Of a DNA stretch of 64,000 nucleotides, positions 9,405 through 18,117 are shown piece by piece (the first letter of the stretch is position 1; each line of letters opens with the position of its first letter). Origin of the DNA: Candidatus Bathyarchaeota archaeon (GTDB taxonomy: Archaea; Thermoproteota; Bathyarchaeia; Bathyarchaeales; Bathycorpusculaceae). The stretch is from positions 169,677-233,676 of the forward strand of contig JAOZIA010000002.1 in NCBI GenBank assembly GCA_026014585.1. Reading direction: 5' to 3'. A program made the position numbers and the translations under genes. The notes beneath the pieces are model-generated. The model was given only the letters and a program-made list of their open reading frames with translations. It was not told the origin of the DNA and did not search any database.

Positions 9405-9683
9405 TCTCATTCACCTCCAGTCATAAACCAGCATTTATCTTACCTATCTGAGGAATTGTTTAAACGTTGAGGTTCGACAAATGTCGTTAATTCAAAACCA
9501 TAAACTCATAAAATTAGGGTTTTTTCACAACTTTCTAGCACAACAACCAAAGACACTAAATCGAAAATAGAACAAGAGCATGTTAGGTTTCTTTAGAACA
9601 ATTGTTTAACGCTCCATTTCCTTGATTACTGATACGCGACACCCATTTATGCCACAAACCACAAAAACATCCAGGGAACCCCT

Positions 9684-10448
9684 ATGAAACTTAGCCTGTC
9701 AAACGGAATCTTTAGCCGCCTCAGCTTAGAAGAAAATTTTGCTGCCGTGAAGCAGTTGGGTTTTGAAAACATCGAGTTCAACATGAAAAGCGTCAAAAAA
9801 GAAAACGACACCGACGTGTACCGAGAACAAAAACTCCTCGCACAAACCCACCTCAACTGTTTAACGCTACATTCAGCCACACTTCATGTAAAAGACCCCG
9901 TTGAGGTGCATCGTGCGGTTTATTATGGAAAAATCTCGCTGGAATGCGCCCACGCCCTAAATGCTCCAATCATGACGGTACATTCAAACATTGATAAGCA
10001 CTTGCCCAAACAGGTCAGACAGAAGTGCTTAGAGGGAATTTTTGGGGAAATCAAACCCTTCGCCAAGCAGTTCGGCATCAAGTTGGCGCTGGAAAACCTC
10101 TCTTACGTGTCCACGGGTTTTGGTAAAAACGTGGAGCAGCTTGAAGAGGTACTGGGCATAATTGATGATGGGGACATGGGAATAACTTTTGATGTTTGTC
10201 ACGCATTGGAAACTAAAGAGCTAAAAAATCTGGTTGAAAAGTATGGAAAACGCATCTGCAACGTGCACATGGCAAACAAAGCCCACAAACCCTTCACAGC
10301 AGAAAACCCTGACCTCACATGGTTCCTGACGCGGTTACATGATTTTGGTTACACTGGACCAATAACGCTGGAACTTGACCACAAAACCAGCATGGCAGAA
10401 ATCGCCAAAACTAAAGCGTTTTTTGAGGGACTGCTTGCCCATTTTTAG
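9684..10448 (+). CDS. Xylose isomerase-like TIM-barrel protein
   Basis: Sugar-phosphate isomerase/endonuclease IV superfamily, 254 residues, cytosolic. It shows the alternating strands and helices of the AP-endonuclease 2 barrel (LSLSNGIFSRLSLEENFAAVKQLGFENIEFNM) and likely metal ligands at ENL, FDVCHALE, NVHMANK and LELDHK. Members isomerise or epimerise sugars or act on abasic DNA; the lack of the extended endonuclease IV loops favours a sugar enzyme. The ATG follows ACCCCT with no clear ribosome site, so it may be leaderless. Its stop overlaps by four bases with the convergent MoaD-like gene. Confidence 0.82.
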   Translation: MKLSLSNGIFSRLSLEENFAAVKQLGFENIEFNMKSVKKENDTDVYREQKLLAQTHLNCLTLHSATLHVKDPVEVHRAVYYGKISLECAHALNAPIMTVHSNIDKHLPKQVRQKCLEGIFGEIKPFAKQFGIKLALENLSYVSTGFGKNVEQLEEVLGIIDDGDMGITFDVCHALETKELKNLVEKYGKRICNVHMANKAHKPFTAENPDLTWFLTRLHDFGYTGPITLELDHKTSMAEIAKTKAFFEGLLAHF

Positions 10449-10732
10449 CCACCGCCAACCGGAGGCAAAATCGCCAACACATCACAATCATGGAGCAGGG
10501 TTTCTAAGCCATCCTTTGTGGCTGTGTTATTTCCGTTAATTAAGAACTGCAAAAATCTCCGTGGCTTACCTGTTTTGTCAAAAACGTAATCTCTAAAGTT
10601 TGCCCCGTATTTTTCGGAGAGAACCCCCAAAACATTGGCAACTGTGACTGTATCGCCTGTGAATTGCAGGGTGTCCTCTTTTTTGTTAACGATTTCTCGC
10701 AGGGTTGTAAAAAACAGGACTTGAATATTCAT
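10445..10732 (-). CDS. moaD: MoaD/ThiS-type ubiquitin-like sulfur carrier
   Basis: Small beta-grasp protein of 95 residues ending in PPVGGG. The C-terminal Gly-Gly is adenylated and thiocarboxylated (or conjugated) by an E1-like enzyme, supplying sulfur for molybdopterin or tRNA thiolation, or acting as a SAMP modifier. Visible features are the N-terminal QVLFFTTLREI strand, VANVLGVLSEKYG helix, FLINGN and LHDCDVLAILPP. The extra Gly after GG is slightly unusual but seen in archaeal carriers. No molybdenum-cofactor gene is adjacent, so the exact pathway is open. Confidence 0.85.
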   Translation of the reverse strand: MNIQVLFFTTLREIVNKKEDTLQFTGDTVTVANVLGVLSEKYGANFRDYVFDKTGKPRRFLQFLINGNNTATKDGLETLLHDCDVLAILPPVGGG

Positions 10733-10823
10733 TACATTTGACCGTGGTATGTTTATTGTTGTGTGAAAATTAATGTTTCGTTAGTTTTTGGTTTTTAGAA
10801 AAAAGGTGCAGAAAGAAAGGTGT

Positions 10824-11192
10824 TTAGGGTGCATTACTTTTTTGTTGATTCTGGCACTGGTTTTGGTTGCCATGTTGATACGTGTTTGTGTTGCATGCTT
10901 GAGTGCTTTGTTGTAGGCAGGTCTGCGCTTGAGTTTGTGTTCCATTGCAGTTTCCGCTGCAAGCACAGGTGTTTGTGCAGTTTCTTGTTTGCTGACATTG
11001 CTGGGTCTGGTTTTGCTGGCAGGTTCCAGTTTGTGCTCCTGTCCCGTCGCAGTCGAGGGTTTGCAATTGGTCTTGGGTTTGAAGTGTATCGCCAGTTTGG
11101 TTTTGCATTAATGAAGGTGCAGCAGCGGCTAAAGGTACAAGAAGAACTATTCCTAACACCACACTAACCAACAGTATTGCGTTTTTGTTCAT
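10824..11192 (-). CDS. Secreted Cys/Gln/Asn-rich low-complexity protein
   Basis: The 122-residue product has a clear signal peptide (MNKNAILLVSVVLGIVLLV, likely cleaved after the AAAA run near residue 25). The mature part is dominated by Gln, Asn and Thr and contains ten Cys with no aromatic core, plus four N-X-T sequons (NQT twice, NCT, NGT). This suggests an exported, disulfide-rich, glycosylated surface or matrix peptide. The ribosome site GGGAGGTGA is strong and well spaced from the ATG. It is transcribed away from a membrane-bound winged-helix gene across the TGAAAC array, which probably controls both. I recognise no family. Confidence 0.7.
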   Translation of the reverse strand: MNKNAILLVSVVLGIVLLVPLAAAAPSLMQNQTGDTLQTQDQLQTLDCDGTGAQTGTCQQNQTQQCQQTRNCTNTCACSGNCNGTQTQAQTCLQQSTQACNTNTYQHGNQNQCQNQQKSNAP

Positions 11193-11251
11193 TCCTTTTC
11201 ACCTCCCAACTTTCAAGTTTCTTATTGGGAAGGGCTGGTTTAGATGTTGGC

Positions 11252-11322
11252 TGAAACAGGTTGTTTCAAAAAGTGAAACAACTTATAAGCGCCAATGAAA
11301 CAATATTTTTCAGCGTTGAAAC
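11252..11322. promoter_or_regulatory. Helically phased TGAAAC operator array
   Basis: TGAAAC occurs at 11252-11257, 11274-11279, 11296-11301 and 11317-11322, i.e. at spacings of 22, 22 and 21 bases, about two DNA turns. An inverted copy (GTTTCA, 11263-11268) lies one turn from its neighbours and forms the palindrome TGAAAC-n5-GTTTCA. A TATA-like CTTATAAG (11282-11289) sits inside the array, and the last copy touches the ATG at 11323. This is the layout expected for cooperative binding of a regulator to one face of the helix. Confidence 0.7.
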
Positions 11323-11823
11323 ATGCAAAAAAACCTCTTAGTTATTGTTCTCTTGTTAATTGCTGTAAGCGTTACTGGCTTGTTTTTGTTTTCAACCAAC
11401 GAATTTAGCAATAACCATGGACACATGGGTCAAAATGCACAAACCGTGCGCACTTTAGAGTTACTGCTTTTCGCGGTTCCTTTGGCAATATCGGTAGCAA
11501 TCGCCATTTACGCAGTTGCTTTCCCAGAAATCAAAAAATCAACCACAACACAGCCAGCCCAGCCTCAAGTTGAAAATAAACAAACTTTGGAGGCTATCCT
11601 AAAAGTGCTAAATGAGGACGAACGTAAAGTGGTTCAAGCTCTTGTCGACTCAGATAGGGGTAGTTTGTTGCAAAAAGAAATCGGTTGGAAAACTAAACTG
11701 TCAAGAGTTAAAACTCACCGTGTGGTTGCTCGGTTGGCAAACAGGGACATTGTGATGGTTGAAAAACAAGATAACACCAATAGGGTAACGTTGGCTGAAT
11801 GGGTAAGTAAGAACAAGGAATAG
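11323..11823 (+). CDS. Membrane-anchored winged-helix regulator
   Basis: 166 residues. Two membrane helices (about 4-24 and 45-68) flank a short outside loop with a His/Gly/Asn patch. A Pro/Gln/Thr linker is followed by a cytosolic winged-helix domain (about 90-166): LKVLNEDERKVVQALV, LLQKEIGWKTKLSRVKTHRVVARL, then the wing IVMVEKQDNTNRVTLAEW. This architecture matches archaeal membrane-bound HTH proteins thought to sense envelope state. It follows the TGAAAC array directly and is divergent from the secreted Cys/Gln-rich gene, its likely target. The ATG has no ribosome site, consistent with a leaderless or very short-leader transcript. Confidence 0.8.
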   Translation: MQKNLLVIVLLLIAVSVTGLFLFSTNEFSNNHGHMGQNAQTVRTLELLLFAVPLAISVAIAIYAVAFPEIKKSTTTQPAQPQVENKQTLEAILKVLNEDERKVVQALVDSDRGSLLQKEIGWKTKLSRVKTHRVVARLANRDIVMVEKQDNTNRVTLAEWVSKNKE

Positions 11824-11865
11824 GGCTAGCGAATTTCTTAATGAATGTCTTTCATAAATTCGGGG

Positions 11866-12162
11866 TTATTGGGGGTTTTTGCCTTTTTTTATTTCTTTTA
11901 GCACTCTTAATATTTGAGTTGTTATGCTTGAAAGTATTGCAACAGCAAAAACCAGTGCTGTAACGCCGATTCTATATTCCATGCTCATGTCTAAGTAGAA
12001 CAAGGCAAAGATTGAAGAAACCAGCAGTGCCAGCGTCAAGACTTCAGGGATTGTCCCAAGGTTTTTCATTGCAGTTCCGAAACTCATCAAATTCACCTTG
12101 ATATTCTCAAAACTTGTTGTTAGATTAATCTTGGTTTTGGGGGCTTTTAAGTATTCGCTCAA
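11866..12162 (-). CDS. Small two-helix membrane protein, unknown
   Basis: 98 residues. A polar N-terminal 40 residues is followed by two hydrophobic helices (about 41-58 and 66-85) and a Lys-rich cytosolic end (EIKKGKNPQ). Nothing identifies a function. It is convergent with the winged-helix gene at 11323 and divergent from smc. Codon use and the clean ORF suggest it is real, but there is no strong ribosome site. Confidence 0.55.
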   Translation of the reverse strand: MSEYLKAPKTKINLTTSFENIKVNLMSFGTAMKNLGTIPEVLTLALLVSSIFALFYLDMSMEYRIGVTALVFAVAILSSITTQILRVLKEIKKGKNPQ

Positions 12163-12352
12163 AAAAACCGTTTTTAGAGGAGATTTTTAAAGATTTTTCG
12201 CCATAAATAAATCAGTTATCACCCCTAAACAGTCACCTTAACAAACAGCAAACACTATACAAGCCAGACCCAACCGAAAATATTTCCCATCAAAACAGAG
12301 GGATTCAGCAAAATATCTCATATTCGTGCAAACCTTGAAGGTATGGTATAAG

Positions 12353-12362
12353 CTTTTATATG
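12353..12362 (+). promoter_or_regulatory. Putative TATA box of the smc operon
   Basis: CTTTTATATG lies 59-68 bases upstream of the smc GTG codon, in an otherwise non-coding gap. GAGAGG at 12405-12410 is the likely ribosome site. Confidence 0.5.
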
Positions 12363-12420
12363 GTTGCATACGTGATGATTAAAACAAAGTTCATGCTTTC
12401 GGATGAGAGGTTAAGACTAA

Positions 12421-15400
12421 GTGCCCTATATAAAAAAAATCGAAGTGAAAGGCTTTAAGTCTTTTGGGCCACAAACAGTAAAGGTAAATCTCGACAAAGG
12501 CTTCACCGCAATTACTGGCCCGAACGGAAGCGGCAAAACCAACATCATGGACGCTGTACTTTTTTCGCTGGGCGAACTTAGCACCAGACGCATGCGAGCT
12601 GAAAACGCCTCCAAACTGATTTTTCACGGGTCCTCAACCGCAGGGCAAGATAAAGCCAAAATGGCAAAAGTCGTACTCCAATTTGACAATTCCGACGGCG
12701 TAATGCCCATCGACACAACCACCGTGACAGTGTCCCGTGAAGTCTTTCGTAACGGACAAAGCGTTTATCGTCTCAACGGCAGAAGAATGAGCCGCACCCA
12801 AATCATTGAAACCCTCTCAATGGCAGCCATCAGCAGCATGAGCCAAAACATCATCCCACAGGGCACAATCACACGATTAACAGACATTAACCCCGCGGAA
12901 AGAAGAAAAATCATCGAAGACCTCGTCGGCATCGGACAATATGATGCAGAAAAAGCTGAGGCAGAAGAAAAACTGCGCACAGCAGATATCTCAATTCGCA
13001 CTGCCATGGGCAGAATTGACGAGGTACAAAAACGCCTCGACGACTTGGAACGCGAACGCAACCAACTCCTGCGGTACAGCTTTATCCAGAACGAAACAAA
13101 AAAGTTCCAAGCAATCAAAATTTCAAATGACATAAACCAGCTCAACAGTAAAATCAAGGATAACACTGAGCAAACAGAAAAAGTCAAAGCCCGCGTTGAA
13201 AAACTGCGCGAACAAAGAGAACTACGCCGTACAAAACGCCACGAAATTGAGGGCGAATGGAGAAAACTCAGCGGCGAAAACCTTGAAGCAGGCGGCTCAG
13301 AAATCCTAAAGGTCCAAATAAAAATCGGCGAATTAAAATCCAGATTAACCGAGTTAACCACAAAAATCAATTCAGGACAAGCCAGTTTTGAAAGCCTAAA
13401 ACGCGTCAAAGAAAACAACATAAGCCAGCATGAAATGTTAAGACAGGAAATCCAAGATAACCGCCTCAAAATCCGCACTTATAGAAGTGAATATGAAAAA
13501 ATCAAAAAACAAATATCTGAGAAAAGTGAGGAGCACGAAGCGTTAGCAAAGGAAACCGCGGCGCTTTGGGAAGGCTTGGGGGATAACAACCAGCAAATCC
13601 GCAGTTTAGAAACAGACATGGACAGCGGACTAAAAAGAATAGTTTATTTGCGTTCTGAATACAGCAAAGACAAAGCAGCGCTACGTATTAGCAATGGTAG
13701 ACTCAAAAACCTAAACGTACGCAAAGAAAAATTCGTAGCCAGCCTTGCTGAAATCGAAAAAGCCCTCTCCGAACTGGAACAGGTACAAAAAGACCAAAAA
13801 CAACAATACAAAAACCTTGAAGCCACCATTGAACGCAAAATAGCTCAAAAAGAAGCCGTAGAAAAAGAAATCACCGAAGCAAACCGCATCGCTGGCTCAG
13901 CAAAAGAAGCCGTAATTGAGTTTGCCACCCAAAAAGATTTAGCGTCAACAATTGCAGCGGAAGAAAAAGCACTGCGGCAGATTGAGGAAATGGGCGATGT
14001 AGGCGCAATTAACGGCGTTTATGGTAGACTGCGCAGCCTGATAAAGATTGACAAAAACTACAAAAAGGCAATTAACGCTGCGGCTGTGGGTTGGCTTGAC
14101 GCTTTAATTGTGAAGGATATTGATGTCGCGTTTACTTGTGCGGAAACTCTTAAGCGTATGAAGCTGGGCAGAGTAAAAATCATTCCTCTACAAGGCGCAA
14201 TAAACCCCAAAACCAAAGAAACACCCAAACGTGAAGGCGCAGTCGGCGCACTTAGCCAATTTGTGAAGTACGAGAAAGACTACGAGTTAGCAGTCAACTA
14301 CGTTTTAGGCGACACAATTGTTGCAGCAACTGATAAGGCAGCGTTTGCATTATCAAACCAAGGTTACCGAGCAGTAACCGTAAACGGTGACCTCTACGAG
14401 CCAGGTGCTTTTGAAAGCGGCTATTACCGTGCACCCATCGACTTCTCAAATATTATCCCAAGCGAAAACGCCATAAAAAGCCTCGATGAAGCAGTCAAAG
14501 CACTCCAAACACACCTAACCCAGCGCGGAACAGACATCAAAACCATCGAGGAAGAAATCGAGCACACCAAAATCGAAATCACCCGCTTATCAGAAAACAT
14601 AGCCACACTAGATAGAGAAATAATCCGAATCAAACGCGGCGTAAAAAGAACCCAACTTAACGTCAGACACACCGAAAAACTGGGCGGCAAACTGGAGCGT
14701 GAAGGTGCAGCGCTTAAAGGCCGCATGCACATGTACCTCAACGAACGCAACAAAATAAAAAACAGCCTCAAAAAAATCCAAGCCGAAATAGCCGCTCTTA
14801 AACTAAAAACTGACGTAGGACACATTCAGGAACTTGAGGTTCAACGCGAAAAAATCGGCGAAGAAATAAACAATCTACGCCAGCAACTTGGAACAAACCA
14901 AACCGAAATCAACACGCGACAATCCCAGTTTGACCGCGTGCTACGACCAGGATATAAGAACACAAAAATCCAGCTTACCAAGATTGAGCAGCAACAAAAG
15001 AAAACTGAAAAAGACATCGCAGACGCCACAGTGGAACATGACCAAGTGAAGCAGGAACTGGAAGAACTAGAAAAGACCCGCGTGGAGCTATCACAAGCTG
15101 TTTTGTCGGCAAGGGAAGAATCTAAAAAGTTCACCAGCCAAATTGATGTTATAGACGCGGAACTGCGGGTTTTTGATGCGGAATATGAGCAGGCGGACAG
15201 GCTTCTTAATCAGCTTCAGATTAGCTTGCAAACCAGTGAGTTGCGCATGCAACAGTTCCAAAATCAGCTCTCTGCGTTGGGTTATGAGCAGCCTGTGCAT
15301 GTGGATCAGCGATTAGTTGAAGAAGCCGAAACTACAATTCGCATGATGCAGTATGAGCTTGAAAGAATAGGAGCGATTAATCAACTTGCAGCAGCGCATT

Positions 15401-15975
15401 ATGATGAACAGATTGCAAGATATCGCGAATTATCCGTGCGTCTAAACGAGTTGGAACGTGAGAAACAGGCTATTGTGCAGTTCATGGACCAAATTGAAGC
15501 AAAGAAACGCAATGTGTTCATGACAGCCTTTGAAAAAATTAACACAGAACTCAACTATTACTTTGAAAAGATATCCGGCGGCGGCAATGCAACACTAAAA
15601 CTGGAAAACCCCGATGACCCATTTGAAGGCGGCATCGACATGATAGTGCAGTTCCCCAACAAACCCCAAATCACCGTAAGCGGGGCTAGCGGTGGCGAAC
15701 GCAGTGTTTCAGCAGTCAGCTTCATTTTTGCGCTCAAAGGTTTCACGCCAGCATCATTTTACATTTTTGACGAGGTTGACGCGCACTTAGACGCTTTTCA
15801 CACAACCAAACTCGCTGAGGTGTTGCGTGAGGAAGCAGGAAAAATCCAGTTTGTAGTCATATCACTGCGCCCTGAAATGGTTAACAAGGCACAGAAGGTT
15901 TACGGCGTCTATGAACGCAATGGAGTCTCAAATGTGGTAACAGCCAAGTTTCCATCGGAGGAGGCTAAACATTGA
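12421..15975 (+). CDS. smc: Chromosome segregation protein SMC
   Basis: 1184-residue condensin ATPase that organises and separates chromosomes. The N-terminal head has Walker A GPNGSGKTN (33-41) and the Q-loop region; a long coiled coil runs to about 520; the hinge spans about 520-690 (GDVGAINGVYGRL onward); the second coiled coil returns to a C-terminal head with signature SGASGGERS near 1088 and Walker B FYIFDEVDAHLD near 1114. The length is normal. The GTG start is supported by GAGAGG upstream. The gene overlaps scpA by four bases (ATTGA), indicating coupled translation of the whole SMC-ScpA-ScpB complex. Confidence 0.98.
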   Translation: MPYIKKIEVKGFKSFGPQTVKVNLDKGFTAITGPNGSGKTNIMDAVLFSLGELSTRRMRAENASKLIFHGSSTAGQDKAKMAKVVLQFDNSDGVMPIDTTTVTVSREVFRNGQSVYRLNGRRMSRTQIIETLSMAAISSMSQNIIPQGTITRLTDINPAERRKIIEDLVGIGQYDAEKAEAEEKLRTADISIRTAMGRIDEVQKRLDDLERERNQLLRYSFIQNETKKFQAIKISNDINQLNSKIKDNTEQTEKVKARVEKLREQRELRRTKRHEIEGEWRKLSGENLEAGGSEILKVQIKIGELKSRLTELTTKINSGQASFESLKRVKENNISQHEMLRQEIQDNRLKIRTYRSEYEKIKKQISEKSEEHEALAKETAALWEGLGDNNQQIRSLETDMDSGLKRIVYLRSEYSKDKAALRISNGRLKNLNVRKEKFVASLAEIEKALSELEQVQKDQKQQYKNLEATIERKIAQKEAVEKEITEANRIAGSAKEAVIEFATQKDLASTIAAEEKALRQIEEMGDVGAINGVYGRLRSLIKIDKNYKKAINAAAVGWLDALIVKDIDVAFTCAETLKRMKLGRVKIIPLQGAINPKTKETPKREGAVGALSQFVKYEKDYELAVNYVLGDTIVAATDKAAFALSNQGYRAVTVNGDLYEPGAFESGYYRAPIDFSNIIPSENAIKSLDEAVKALQTHLTQRGTDIKTIEEEIEHTKIEITRLSENIATLDREIIRIKRGVKRTQLNVRHTEKLGGKLEREGAALKGRMHMYLNERNKIKNSLKKIQAEIAALKLKTDVGHIQELEVQREKIGEEINNLRQQLGTNQTEINTRQSQFDRVLRPGYKNTKIQLTKIEQQQKKTEKDIADATVEHDQVKQELEELEKTRVELSQAVLSAREESKKFTSQIDVIDAELRVFDAEYEQADRLLNQLQISLQTSELRMQQFQNQLSALGYEQPVHVDQRLVEEAETTIRMMQYELERIGAINQLAAAHYDEQIARYRELSVRLNELEREKQAIVQFMDQIEAKKRNVFMTAFEKINTELNYYFEKISGGGNATLKLENPDDPFEGGIDMIVQFPNKPQITVSGASGGERSVSAVSFIFALKGFTPASFYIFDEVDAHLDAFHTTKLAEVLREEAGKIQFVVISLRPEMVNKAQKVYGVYERNGVSNVVTAKFPSEEAKH

Positions 15976-16688
15976 CCGAACACCACCAAGCACCCGTCAG
16001 GCGACCGTTCTATCTTAGACCCCCGCTAAACATTCTTTTTGAACTTAGCAGAATCGATAAACTCACTCCATGGAACGTAAACATTGCGTATCTGTTGCGG
16101 TCGTTTCTCAGCCAGATGGAACAACAGGGCAATGTTGACTTTCGCGCTTCAGGAGTAGCACTGGACAGTTCAGCTTTAATTTACTTGATGAAATCAAAAC
16201 TGCTACTCACACTCCAAGAGCCTCCAGCGCCACCGCCAAAGATACCACACGACTTCGTTCCGCCACCTCTATTTCTGCCCCTGCGTCATGAATTAACCTC
16301 AACCACAATTCAGCACCTACTTGAGGTACTTGATGACGTGTTAAAAGGCGAGAAAGGACTAAACATGGACCGTGTGGTTGTTCAGCAACCGGTTTTGCCT
16401 GCAGTGACGGATTTGTTGCCGCAGTTTGACCGCTTCATAGCTGAGTTGGAGCTGCAAGTTGACCAGCTCTATGAATTGCTTAAAGAGAAGGTGCATGGTC
16501 AAGGCATTATTGATTTCACAACTTTAACTAAGGGCATGACAAGAATTGAAGCTTTAAGAACATTCATTTACCTCTTGTTCCTTGCGCAGGACGGTTTAGT
16601 TAGCCTATGGCAAAATGAGGAAACAGAAGAACTCTACATTGCAGTGGGGAAAGTAAGCGTTGGAAAAGCCCAAAAATCAAACAGTTGA
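15972..16688 (+). CDS. scpA: Segregation and condensation protein A (kleisin)
   Basis: 238-residue kleisin that bridges the SMC heads. The N-terminal part (FELSRIDKLTPWNVNIAYLLRSFLSQM, then DSSALIYLMKSKLLL) is the conserved SMC-neck binding segment. A Pro-rich linker follows, then a C-terminal winged helix (GMTRIEALRTFIYLLFLAQDGLVSLWQ). It starts with TTG at 15972 inside the smc stop codon and ends 29 bases inside scpB, so the three genes are tightly coupled. Confidence 0.95.
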   Translation: MTEHHQAPVRRPFYLRPPLNILFELSRIDKLTPWNVNIAYLLRSFLSQMEQQGNVDFRASGVALDSSALIYLMKSKLLLTLQEPPAPPPKIPHDFVPPPLFLPLRHELTSTTIQHLLEVLDDVLKGEKGLNMDRVVVQQPVLPAVTDLLPQFDRFIAELELQVDQLYELLKEKVHGQGIIDFTTLTKGMTRIEALRTFIYLLFLAQDGLVSLWQNEETEELYIAVGKVSVGKAQKSNS

Positions 16689-17262
16689 AACCAAAAAAGA
16701 AGACGAAGCGGTAGTTGAAGAAGAAAAACGCAAACATCAACTTGCACTAATAGAGGCAGCTCTCTACGTTGCAGGGCGCCCCCTTGACCTAAACGAGATA
16801 GCACAAGTAATGGGCAGCCGCTCAAAAAAGAAAGCCAAAAAATACTGCGACACCCTCAAAGCAGAGTACACCTCAAGAAGTACAGCGCTGGAGATTTTGG
16901 AGCTACGCGATGAGCGCTACGTCTTACAGGTTAAAGCCGAATTCACCCCACTAATCAAAAAACTGGTAAACCGTCCACTACTCTCTTCTGGACCCCTAAA
17001 AACACTCTCATACATTGCGTTTCGTCAACCTATTGCCCAAAAACGCGTCATAGACGTACGAGGACAACACACATACGGACACGTAAAAATGCTCAAAGAC
17101 ATGGGATTAATTGCGTCTGAGCGAAACGGCAGAAACTTAGCGCTGAAAACCACCAGTTACTTCTCAGACTACTTTGGCTTAACACAGGATCCATCGTTGA
17201 TGAAAAGAGAGTTGAAGAAGATTTTTGGCGATACAATAAAAGAAGAGGGACAAAATCAATAA
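16660..17262 (+). CDS. scpB: Segregation and condensation protein B
   Basis: 200-residue tandem winged-helix protein that dimerises and binds ScpA. After a charged 24-residue leader, the first winged helix begins at LALIEAALYVAGRPLDLNEIAQVMG and the second at PLKTLSYIAFRQPIAQKRVIDVRGQHTYGHVKMLKDMGLI. It starts with TTG at 16660, overlapping scpA by 29 bases; an alternative start further in would lose part of the leader only. Third gene of the smc operon. Confidence 0.94.
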   Translation: MEKPKNQTVETKKEDEAVVEEEKRKHQLALIEAALYVAGRPLDLNEIAQVMGSRSKKKAKKYCDTLKAEYTSRSTALEILELRDERYVLQVKAEFTPLIKKLVNRPLLSSGPLKTLSYIAFRQPIAQKRVIDVRGQHTYGHVKMLKDMGLIASERNGRNLALKTTSYFSDYFGLTQDPSLMKRELKKIFGDTIKEEGQNQ

Positions 17263-17710
17263 GCTTAATCTTTGTTTCCCAATTTTAAAGATGCGTCTTT
17301 TTGACAGCAAATAATCATCTTTATGTCTAAAATGTAACTGATTTTTGCCTTCTTTACGGTAAAGGAAAAATAGGCATAAAATTACCGTATTTTTGCAAGT
17401 TTTGAGACATTTTGAGATTTTTTTCTCAACCGAGATGGAAATAAGCATGTTTTTGTATTTAGTAATCACCGGTAAAAATGCTGGGCCATAACGTAGCAGA
17501 GTGTTGCAGGCCATGTCGGTGGTATCCTGCTTGCAATTCTGTGATATTATGTCTCAGCATGCCGACTTATTCTAACTGAATGAGGTGCCTATTAAAAAAA
17601 CCAATAAAATACAGAACAGCAAACAAAACAACAATGTATTAATGGATACCTTTATATTGAAATTGTCGGTTTTACTGATTCGCAATTTAACATAATAAGG
17701 GAAATGTAAA
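17263..17710. other. 448-base intergenic region with several inverted repeats
   Basis: There is no convincing ORF between scpB and S8e. The region holds the palindrome CTTTACGGTAAAG (17352-17364), whose TACGGTAA core is matched by TTACCGTA at 17382-17389, and a second structured patch where GCAGG (17506-17510) can pair with CCTGC (17526-17530) and GTCGG (17515-17519) with CCGAC (17562-17566). These could be parts of a small RNA, but no box C/D pair, H/ACA end or tRNA shape is clear. Confidence 0.35.
17651..17658 (+). promoter_or_regulatory. Putative TATA box of the S8e gene
   Basis: TTTATATT, preceded by ACC, lies 53-60 bases before the S8e ATG. It has the same form and spacing as the thermosome promoter in this window. 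AAGGGAAA at about 17698-17705 is the likely ribosome site. Confidence 0.6.
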
Positions 17711-18103
17711 ATGTCAGTTTGGCACGGTTCAATGCGTAAAAGAAAAAGCACAGGCGGAAAAAAACGCGCTTACCGCGAAAAGAAAAAGTATGAAGCAGGC
17801 GGATTCCCTGCTGAAACAGTTCTTGGCGAACCAAAACGTAAGTTCAGCAGAGGATGCGGCGGCAGTACAAAAGTTAAAGTTTTAACAGAAAAGTTTGCCT
17901 CAGTCACAGACCCCAAAACGGGCACAACTGAGAAAACTGAAATCGTCCGCGTTGTCCGAAACATCGCCAACGTCGATTACAACCGAAGAGGCGTAATCAC
18001 CAAGGGCGCAGAAATCGAGACAAGCCTCGGTTTAGCTAAGGTCACATCAAGACCAGGCAATGACGGCGTAATCAACGCTGTTCTAATCAAAGAAAAAGCA
18101 TAA
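17711..18103 (+). CDS. rps8e: 30S ribosomal protein S8e
   Basis: 130-residue small-subunit protein present in archaea and eukaryotes. The N-terminus SVWHGSMRKRKSTGGKKRAYREKKKYE is the basic rRNA-binding signature. The family's central strands follow (FSRGCGGSTKVKVLTEKFASV, NIANVDYNRRGVITKGAEIETSLGLAKVTSRPGNDGVINAVLI). ATG start with its own TATA-like promoter. It is convergent with srp19 across a 14-base T-rich gap that probably ends both transcripts. Confidence 0.97.
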   Translation: MSVWHGSMRKRKSTGGKKRAYREKKKYEAGGFPAETVLGEPKRKFSRGCGGSTKVKVLTEKFASVTDPKTGTTEKTEIVRVVRNIANVDYNRRGVITKGAEIETSLGLAKVTSRPGNDGVINAVLIKEKA

Positions 18104-18117
18104 TTTTTTTGCTTTTC

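Noticed and set aside
10820-11167. Plus-strand 115-residue Cys-rich ORF
   Set aside because: Antisense shadow of the secreted Cys/Gln-rich gene, which has a signal peptide and strong ribosome site.
17179-17514. Minus-strand 111-residue ORF between scpB and S8e
   Set aside because: Overlaps the end of scpB, has no ribosome site or domain, and its Phe/Leu/Lys-rich composition is that of AT-rich non-coding DNA.
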